From Batkoa obscura (taxonomy: Eukaryota > Entomophthoromycota > Entomophthoromycetes > Entomophthorales > Batkoaceae), in assembly GCA_030770535.1 (NCBI GenBank), contig JASVEC010000031.1, forward strand, positions 1 to 64,000: DNA of 64,000 nt. Direction: 5' to 3'. Below are positions 55,825 through 64,000 of the stretch, piece after piece (within the stretch, counting starts at the first letter, position 1; each line of letters starts with the position of its first letter). Under the pieces are notes generated by a model that worked only from the letters and a program-made list of their open reading frames with translations, did no database searches and had not been told where the DNA came from. Made by a program: the position numbers and the translations under genes.

Positions 55825-56392
55825 CTATAACTCATGTTCAGCTAATAACATATTAGCAATACCATCTTTAATTGCGAATGGATGTTGACAGTTATTACAT
55901 ACCATTAAACCGGATTTGATTTGAGTCTAAAATAAAAAAATTCCGTTATATTAGTATCTTTTACTCTTCTATGAATTTTTGATATTTTAAATATTGGGAT
56001 TTTACTTTTTAGGAGATTGATACTTACCTCTAATAATATATTATGTAATAATCTTAATAAATCTTCATCTAAATGTTCTGGTAAACTTTCAGGAAGTCCA
56101 GGGAGACCTAACTAATAAAATTAAGTAATTAGTGATTACTTCCAACCCTTGTCTTTCTTCTATCTATTATCGTCTATAACACTTATTATGATCTATAAAA
56201 AAGACTTTTTACCTGATAAGCTGTAATTTTCAATGCATCATAATCAATTCGATCCAACATATTTACAATAAATTGTTGATTAAATTCTGTATCAATCGAT
56301 TCTAATTCTACTTGTTCTAATTTCAATGGATAGTTATCCGTTAAACAATTTTTAACATTGCATTTTAACATATTATGGGTAAGTAATCTCAT
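55825..56392 (-). CDS. TRM112: TRM112, methyltransferase activator
   Basis: Three exons (56213-56392, 56028-56111, 55825-55926) give 121 residues, the normal length. MRLLTHNMLKCNVKNC starts the zinc-binding half, FNQQFIVNMLDRIDYDALKITAYQ and LGLPGLPESLPEHLDEDLLRLLHNILLE form the helical part, and GLMVCNNCQHPFAIKDGIANMLLAEHEL the conserved end. The four Cys (CNVKNC and CNNC) should bind zinc. Trm112 is the shared small subunit that stabilises several methyltransferases acting on tRNA, 18S rRNA and release factor eRF1. Introns are about 100 bases here, longer than in its neighbours. Confidence 0.95.
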
Positions 56393-56658
56393 TGTTAATA
56401 TTTGATATTTGATTTCTTTATTAATAAAAAAAGTTCTTAGATTTTGAACTTAAAAATCCTTAACACAATTTCATATTTGAAACAATATCTCATTGGCTAT
56501 TCCACTCAAAAAATATTCAAATATTCCAACATTAAAGATGATGTTTCAATACTATTAAAAATATTCGAAAAATCAAAACATCCGCCATAAAAAATTCATT
56601 AAATAATCTTAATTTCCTTTATTAATATAAAAATAAGCGTTCATTTTCCTGATCCTAT
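56393..56658. other. Intergenic between TRM112 and NF-YC
   Basis: AT-rich, both genes on the minus strand. It must hold the TRM112 promoter and the NF-YC 3' end. No clear motif. Confidence 0.4.
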
Positions 56659-57252
56659 TTAATTTTGCGCCTGGTGTTGATTACCCTGATGAAACTGGAC
56701 ATTTCTATTCGCTGGCTCTTTTTTAGTAGTTGAATTAGAAATTGGTGCTTCAATAGCTGGGGACACCAAGAGTGGAGTATTCTGATAACTAGCGGCCATA
56801 AGAGAATGAAACTTGGGATCATTAGCTAAAGCATTAAATGACAAATTTTGATTATTTTGAGGAAGGTGAGGATCTGGACGAATATAATCATCTCTTGGTA
56901 ATAAATCGATTAAAAAATCAAATTGATCCGATCGAGCTAAGGCAGCACTCACATCGCTTCTTTGTAAAGTTCTTCTTCTATTCTCTTCCGCATGTTGCCA
57001 AGCGCGGATCGTTATTTCACTAATAAAAATTTCACATGCTTTAGCGAATAAAATAGGCGCTTCACTGGAAATCATTTTAACTTCACGATCGCTTTTCATG
57101 ACTTTTTTAATTCTTGCTAAGGGCAATGGCTGTGTTTTAGGATCCAAATCACAGTAATGTGCTGCTTCATATTCGTGCCCCCAAAATTGTTGTAATAGAT
57201 ATTGGAGTGTATGCCCTTTAGATACAAAGCCAGCTGGGTTCATATTGTTCAT
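56659..57252 (-). CDS. HAP5: CCAAT-binding factor subunit NF-YC/Hap5
   Basis: 197 residues, intronless. The histone-fold domain covers about residues 40-122: LPLARIKKVMKSD, EVKMISSEAPILFAKACEIFISEITIRAW, RRTLQRSDVSAALARSDQFDFLIDLLPRDD, all typical for NF-YC. A preceding FWGHE segment, also typical, and a Gln/Asn/His-rich tail complete it. The protein pairs with NF-YB/Hap3 and, with NF-YA/Hap2, binds CCAAT boxes in the nucleus. It is divergent from ZNHIT2. Confidence 0.95.
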   Translation of the reverse strand: MNNMNPAGFVSKGHTLQYLLQQFWGHEYEAAHYCDLDPKTQPLPLARIKKVMKSDREVKMISSEAPILFAKACEIFISEITIRAWQHAEENRRRTLQRSDVSAALARSDQFDFLIDLLPRDDYIRPDPHLPQNNQNLSFNALANDPKFHSLMAASYQNTPLLVSPAIEAPISNSTTKKEPANRNVQFHQGNQHQAQN

Positions 57253-57530
57253 TCAAGTTTTGATTGGTAGACAGTATAAGAGTTGGTCCAATGGAATTCC
57301 ACTCTTTTATACTTTAAATATTGTAAGATGATGAAAGTGATGATATTATTGGTGGGGTAATGTTACAGTTTTTATAATGATTGGCCAAGATTAATGAATT
57401 AGAAGTGAATCTTGGAAATAATTCAATATTAATTGGTCGATAATGACTTGGCTTGTGACTCCCATTACATGGCTTGAAATTAAGTAATCAAGTGATTGGA
57501 TTATTAATATTAACTTAATTTTCGATAAAA
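57253..57530. promoter_or_regulatory. Divergent promoter of NF-YC and ZNHIT2
   Basis: 278 bases between start codons. A TATAAAAG on the minus strand at 57304-57311, about 55 bases before the NF-YC ATG, is a likely TATA box. The sequence also has ATTGG words (inverted CCAAT, for example near 57,264, 57,380 and 57,432), which might allow self-control by the CCAAT factor. Confidence 0.5.
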
Positions 57531-58827
57531 ATGATTAGCGAAATTAATACCAATAACGATAATAAAGAAGATAAACAATGTAGAATGTAGGATAATATAG
57601 ACTAGTAATAATAAAAATTATTTAACAATAGTTATTTTTAGATGTTTTAAATCGAAAGGAAATTATTCTTGTCCAAAATGTAAAATAATGTATTGCAGTT
57701 TAACTTGCTATAGAAATGAAGTAAGTCTCTTTTTTTAACAATTATTGTTTTTAATTATAAAATATTAATGTATATTAGAAACATCTTCAATGTTCTGAAA
57801 AATTTTATCAACAACAGGTAGAAGAAGGTTTTCAAGGATTAACTATTGATGAAGAAGAAAAAGAAAAGATGATTAAATTATTAAAAAGGTTTGAAGAACA
57901 AAGTATGGATAAGGAAATTGATATGAAAGACTTAGAAAACTATTTTTTGAATGGAGGAGAAGGTAACTTAATTGTACTAATTACAATAAGAAATATTTGT
58001 TTTAATTATTGATGTTTTTATATAAAGAAGAAGAAATTTTTGATAAATTTGAAGGAAAGAATTTAGATGAATTAACTTATGATGAAATATGGAATGAATT
58101 AAGCGAAAAAGAAAGAGATGAATTCCAACAATTAATAAAAAACAAAGAAAATATTGGTGATATAATAGAATTTGATTTGCCTTGGTGGGAATCTAAAGAA
58201 GCTGAGATTAGATTTAAAAAAAGAAATAATTTAATTGATATTCAGCCAGTGAAGTTGCCATTAAACTTAAATCATTCAATTATTATGATTAAAGTAATTA
58301 ATTTAGCTTATACTTATTTTATAACTTATCGATTATTTGGGGGTGATTTGAAGCAAAATCAAATAGAAAATATACTCTTACCCCTATTACCAACAATTCT
58401 AAAAAAAGATCATCAATTTAATTTAATGGAGTTGCATCATTATTTACTAACTAATCCGGAGTGTATCAACTTGTTAGAAAATAGAGAGACAGTATATTTA
58501 GGATGGAAGGATGTTAGTTTAGTATTTAGTCGATGTTTTCATAAATTAAAAAAAAAGAAGTTAGTATCAATAGTAGAAGTAGATCTGGAAATAAAAAACC
58601 AAGAAGATAATGAGTTTTATGTTTTATTAAAAGAATTATATAAAGTGAGTCAAATGAAGTGTCATAGCAACCAACAAGAAATGAGACAATTACAGATGAG
58701 TATTAAATTCTTATACACTTATTTAATCTCTTGTTTTATCCAACCTAATCATGAAATTATGCAAATTTGGTCCAATTATTTATTGCAAATTCAACATTTA
58801 TTATTAGAAAATCAATTTACTCAATAA
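57531..58827 (+). CDS. ZNHIT2-like HIT zinc-finger protein
   Basis: Four exons (57531-57586, 57642-57720, 57779-57962, 58028-58827) give 372 residues. The N-terminal zf-HIT finger reads QCRICFKSKGNYSCPKCKIMYCSLTCYRNEKHLQCSEKF, with the Cys/His ligands in place; it is followed by an acidic helical linker. Then comes the block that marks ZNHIT2: YDEIWNELSEKERDEFQQLI to FDLPWWE, and a helical C-terminal half. In animals ZNHIT2 links the R2TP co-chaperone (RUVBL1/2) to assembly of the U5 snRNP with Prp8. The third intron has a weak acceptor (ATAAAG), so its exact end is less sure. The gene converges with IML1, with 111 bases between stop codons. Confidence 0.85.
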
Positions 58828-58938
58828 AATACAACAAAACAAAATAAAATAACACAAATAAAAATAAAATAAAATAATACGAATAAACAATAATAGAATC
58901 AGTTTTTTATTTAATTTATTTACTATAAAGATTGTTAT

Positions 58939-60495
58939 TTATTCTTCTGGTATATTTTTATTAGCGGGTGGTGGAGTTAGCATAGGATTTGGTTTCAAAG
59001 GTAATAAATTAGGAGTATTAGGAGTGGAAATGGGTAGATTTTCGATATTAGGAAATTGTAAATTTAAAAGTGGTAGTATATCATCTTTTAAATCATCTAA
59101 AATAGTTTCAAACCCAGATCTAGTCCTTAACAAATCAATCCCATAATTCCATAATTCATTTAATTGTTGTTTATTATTACAAAAAGAAGTCAACTCATTT
59201 AATACCTGTTCTGTTAAATTAGGTGTATTATTTTTAATTAAATTATTATTATTTAATCGATTAATTTCAAATAAAAACCCAGATTGATTGGGTAATAGTT
59301 GAATTAAAATCATACCAGATGGATGCATATATTGAGTTCTTTCATAATTGCTTTTAGTATATGAATAAGTAGCTTTAACTTGTGAATGACTTAAATAATT
59401 ATCTTGTTCTACATCTAGAACAAAATTAAATTTTTTCATTACTAATCTACTAAAAAAATTATCAGGTATAGCTGCTTTAATACCAGGTATAATTAGGTGT
59501 TGTGTAATAGATATTAAATTAGGTGGATTTAAACTATAATTTATAATAATTGGACAACGAAATGGATACTCATTAGAAATTAATGGGGTTTGAGAAACAG
59601 GTGTTTCAATCAATTTCAGATGACATTTTTCTGCAACTCTTGACCAAGTTTGTAATAAATCTTCAATTAATCTAGAAGTACATCCTAACCAATGAATTTG
59701 AAAATGATAGGCTAAATTAATATTATAAATTGAATCATAATGTAAATAACATATTTCTTCTCGACTAGATTTTTTATTTATATCTAAATCAATTGTTACA
59801 CTTTGTGATAAATTAATTATTATTTGATTATTATCTTGTAAATCCATAGGATTATTATCTAAATTTAATATATGATTGTTATTTGTATAATTATTATTTG
59901 TGTTACTATCATTTGTATTATTTATATTATTATTGTTATTATTTATATTATTGTTATTATTATGATCATTTGAACTTGATGAATTAGGTCTGGTATTTCT
60001 AAACCAAGATAAATTAGTTTTATTTTGACTATTATTTTGATTATTATTTGATAAACAATAGTTGTTAGTAAATATATAAAAGAAATGTCCATCTAAAAAA
60101 GAATGATGTTTTCTACAATGAATAAATAAACCTCTTTTCATCAAATCATTTCCAAATTTAACAGCTTCTTCTCGAGTATTGATATTATTTATATTTCTTA
60201 TTATCCAATCTACAATTTCATTACCAACCATACAATTTTCATAATTAATTAAATGCCATCGACGATCCATTATTTTTAAAGTACTTTGATTATTTTGCAT
60301 TGCTTGAGCAATTGAACTTAACTTAGATTCTTTGCTTAATTTGTCTGATGAATTCATTAAATGGAATCCGCCTCTTCTTTTAATAATTGTATTTTTCATT
60401 TTTCTAGCTTCACTTCTTAAATAGGCGCTTGGTGTTAATGTTGTAAATTGAATATTTAATTGATTTATACTAGTTTCTAATCCTTTTTTTTGTAG

Positions 60496-60545
<50 letters not shown>

Positions 60546-60631
60546 CACTGTTAGATTGTTTCATTACTTTTTGAAATTGTTCTAAAAATTTAGAAAAACA
60601 AGTTAATCTAAATTCTTCATCATCTAATTGG

Positions 60632-60662
<31 letters not shown>

Positions 60663-63600
60663 TAGTACAATCAATAGGTAATAAAGCAAATCTTGCTCTC
60701 CAAAATCTTAAACCTTCAGTAATTTCTTCTTGATAACCAGATATTAAATGATCTAAATAATTCCAATTATAAGCATTTAAATTAGGATATGAAAATACGA
60801 TTTCTCTTCTTGTATATGAATTTCCTGTTTTTGGCCATATTTCTCCAATATATTTAATTGCTCTTGTTGAATGTTGTATTCTTCTTACATATCTTTTAAC
60901 TTCAATATTTTGTCCAGATGGATCATATGTTAATCGATGGATATGGTTACCCATACTAAGATAAGTTGGTTGCATATAATTTATTGTGTCCGATAAATTA
61001 AATTGATCATTGTTATTACTATTGTTATTATTACTAATATTTATATTATTATTATTATTTAATAAATTACTATTATTATTATTAAATAATTTGATATTAT
61101 CTTCATCAGGTTGAAATCCACTAACTACTTTTTGAGGTTTGTTTAAATCATTATGATTATCAAATACAATTAATTGAAAGCCTTGAGCTAATCTTTGACT
61201 AATTAACTCTTTTAAAAATAAAATTACATTATATTTTATAACTTCTTTTTCTCGGTTATAATCTAAATTCTCATCATTAGGGGAAACCGTATAAGTATAT
61301 TCTTGATAAGATTCAGATAATTCATCTAATGTAGGAAAAGAATCTGTAGTTAAAGGTAAACAAGCAGGAGAACATAAAGAGATCCATTTAGTTGTTTCTT
61401 TAAAATTGCTTTTTAAATAAATATGCCGCCATCTTCCCATAGGATTAGTTATTGGTAAATTATTTTTAGTTATATTACATGGATTTAATATAATTTGTTG
61501 ATCTAGATTACGTGGATTATTAATTTTTGGTGACATTTTTCCTAAAAATTTATATGTTTCACTAACAGGTGAAGATCTATAAGAACCATTATAACTTTCT
61601 TTTGGTGATGTATGAAAACTTCTTGGTTCTGGTCTTTTAAAAGATACAATTGGCATTGGTTTACTATTTGTTATTAATGTTGATTTATTATTAATATTAT
61701 TTATGTTGTTTAACAAATTATTATTATTATCTAATAAATTATTATTAATATTATTATTTCTATTTAACAAATTGCTATTATTGGAATGAGGGGAGTTATT
61801 GTGTTGTTTCATTACATCATTGATAGTCATTGACCTAGGTAAACTACGAGAAATTGGTGAAGATAAAGAATCTAAATTTAATAAATTTATTTTTTCTTCT
61901 AAACTCCTTAATGCTTCTTTTTCATTAATCAAATTAGGTGATAGTTTTTGCTCTGATTTACTATCGATATTTAATTCTTTATTGTTGTTATAATTATTAT
62001 TAATTGTTCTAAGATGAGATTTAATCCTTATTTTTCGTTTATCTGTTCCACAAAATATTTGAGAGTCATATTGTTCATAAAAAGATTGATATTTTAATAA
62101 AGAGCAATTATTATTATTATTGTTTTGGTTATTATTATCATTATCATTGTCATTACTATTTTGATTGTTATTATTATTTTGTTCATATTCTTTATCATGA
62201 AATAAATTATCCGTTGATTTAACAGTAATTTGATTCAATTCATTTGAATTTGAATTTGAATTTGAATTTGAATTCGTTAATAAATTAGTTTTACTTAGTA
62301 TTAAACTATTACTTATATCTTTGGTATTAAAATTAAGATAAGGAATTGGAAAAATAGATTTAGATTCCCCATGAATACCAATACTTTGTAAAGTAGGTAA
62401 TTTACAACGAGGTATAAAGTTATTATTATTATTTAAAGATAAATTAGTATAATTATAATAACTAATTTCCACCCAATGAGGAATAGCAAAATAACTAAAT
62501 TCCTTATTATTATCTAAATATTCATCTTCATCTAAAAATAGTAAATCTCGATTTTCTAATTTTAAATCATTTTGTCTTGTATCAAACAAATCTTGTCGAT
62601 TTGATTTGCTATTATCTGTTCCAATACTCAATCGATCTAATTTAATGTTATTATTACTATTATTATTACTACTGTTATTATTAATATTGATATTAGTGGA
62701 TGGTATTTTTGATTGAAATTGAAATAATGGAGTTATATGATAAGGTGGTTTAGATAGACAAACTAAATCTAATGATATTCCATTATCATTCATTCTTTCA
62801 AATGTCATCCTTAATAATTTTTTATCTACTTGAAATAATCCATTATTAGGAGTAACTACCATTACACATAACCCAGTACGAATTAAATCCCTATCTACAT
62901 AATGACGATCAAATCCATTTAATGCTAAGTTCAATGCTTCTAATAAATTCCCATTACCACTCTTTGAATTTTGACCAATAATATCAATTTTATTGTCATT
63001 TTGAACTTCCATTATATTTTTTAAATAGTACATAAATTCTAATTTAATTTGTTTAATTAAACTACTCCATTCATTTCGAGTTTCAAAATCTACTACTACT
63101 TTATAATAATCTTTAAAGTATTGACCACTCGATTCTAATTGTTCTGCATTAACTAATTCGGCTTGTTCAGCTGTATAAAACATACGATTAAATAAAATAA
63201 TACTAACTACATGATTAGTTCCTAATTTTTTCCAACGATCCATTAAATCAGGTAAAAAACCATCTAATATTTTTTCGGAATATAAAAAGCCGTCTTCTTC
63301 AAAATCGAACAGTTCCGAACTCATTTGAATAAATAGATAATATCTTGCTGATTCTGATCGAAAGATTAGTTTGGTATTTTTATCAATAAATCCACAACTA
63401 TATTCCTCTTCTGATATAATTATATTTTTAATTTGTACTCGAATACATCCTGCATACACTATTTTTTTTCCTACATGAACACTGCTATGTAATAAACTCA
63501 TTTTTAATCGCCACATATCATTTCGTCCTAAATATTGATCTTTAAATCCTATTTCAACGTAATCTGCTGTTACTTGTCCTTTTTCTACCTTTAAATTAAA

Positions 63601-64000
63601 AAGGTTGATAAATAATATTATTTAAATTCTTTTCTTTTAACTTTACCTTTTCAACAATGACACTAGTTCTATTTTTTAAAGCAAATGTATTAGCAATAGC
63701 ATTAGAAATCGATAATTGTAACAAAGGTTGTTTTGATAATATATTTTTATCTAATGAAGAAGCCATAATAATTAATTCATTATGAATCGTTTTCTCTTCT
63801 ATTTCATATCTTAATAAACAAGATTCTTTTTATAACTAATTATTAAAACTCACTATTTCCATTCCCTTTTGCATTAATGTTTTTACCATTACTTTTCTCT
63901 GGATGATAAATCCTAATTAAATCATTTGGTTGTATTGTTGGGAAATAATCTGGATTTAAAACCACTTCATTTTTACTAAATTTATCGTCATGAACCCATA
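58939..64000 (-). CDS. IML1: IML1/DEPDC5, GATOR1 (SEACIT) subunit, 5' end outside window
   Basis: Three exons are seen (63893-64000 running off the edge, 63647-63825, 58939-63588). The visible protein is about 1,645 residues. The N-terminal CDC48-like/LST part shows WVHDDKFSKNEVVLNP and YFPTIQPNDLIRIYHPEK, then VEIGFKDQYLGRNDMWRLK, a hallmark of the family. Further on are the VWA-like SABA region (LPDLMDRWKKLGTNHVVSIILFNRMF; GLCVMVVTPNNGLFQVD) and the DEP domain (about 60,060-60,285; WHLINYENCMVGNEIVDWI to GHFFYIF). The C-terminal part has YLSHSQVKATYSYTKSNYERTQYMHPSGMILIQ. Iml1 is the catalytic GAP of GATOR1, acting on Gtr1/RagA at the vacuole to turn off TORC1. Several long Asn runs, coded by AAT/ATT repeats, sit in linkers. 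Confidence 0.92.
60498..60545 (-). repeat. AAT microsatellite coding poly-Asn in IML1
   Basis: About 15 consecutive Asn codons. A second run of about nine lies near 60,632-60,660, and shorter interrupted runs occur throughout the gene. Confidence 0.9.
62238..62272 (-). repeat. AATTCA-type hexanucleotide repeat in IML1
   Basis: Five to six tandem copies of a six-base unit coding alternating Ser-Asn in a linker of IML1. Confidence 0.8.

Noticed and set aside
63826-63892. A 28-base ultra-short intron in IML1
   Set aside because: A donor further upstream gives a 67-base intron with a branch-like sequence and a better match to the family.

Overview
This is an AT-rich window of a nuclear fungal genome. 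Protein-coding genes with several short introns (about 40-85 bases), fungal gene types (Hap5/NF-YC, Gpi16/PIG-T, Air1/2, Trm112, Iml1) and Pol III tRNA genes scattered between them support this. A FANCL gene, intronless rhodopsin-like (family A) receptors and extreme AT richness point to an early-diverging fungus. A Conidiobolus-like member of Entomophthoromycotina is my best guess, made from family knowledge and not from a database comparison.

Bases 1 to about 46,500 are gene-poor. They hold a broken Y14-type RNA-binding gene (1894-2894), five tRNA genes (Asn, Leu x3, Asp), and five family A G-protein-coupled receptor genes, one with a frameshifted start. They also hold a set of signal-peptide-bearing, repeat-rich proteins. 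These are a DEPKK-repeat protein, a Thr-rich 13-repeat protein, a CAP/PR-1 protein, an ML/NPC2-like lipid-binding protein, a collagen-like Gly-X-Y protein with two decaying relatives, a glycine-rich protein and a kelch membrane protein. Two conserved genes sit as an island inside it: a VAP/Scs2 ER anchor (32.1-33.2 kb) and an Air1/2 zinc-knuckle protein (33.9-35.4 kb). The same 44 kb carries 19 copies of an approximately 100-base MITE-like element with short inverted ends and TA flanks.

Bases 47,400 to 64,000 are a compact block of intron-bearing housekeeping genes without that element: NASP/Hif1 histone chaperone, CDK7/Kin28, PIG-T/Gpi16, FANCL, TRM112, NF-YC/Hap5, ZNHIT2 and the 3' part of IML1/DEPDC5, which runs off the right edge. 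CDK7 and PIG-T are divergent with 133 bases between start codons, and NF-YC and ZNHIT2 are divergent with 278. ZNHIT2 and IML1 converge.

The block serves unrelated core functions: histone supply, transcription initiation, GPI anchoring, DNA crosslink repair, tRNA and translation-factor methylation, CCAAT regulation, snRNP assembly and TORC1 control. The gene-poor part is dominated by sensing (receptors) and by secreted or cell-wall products, the kind of content that evolves quickly. I did not find a multi-gene system of a new type. The most unusual content is the collagen-like array, the receptor family and the MITE family.
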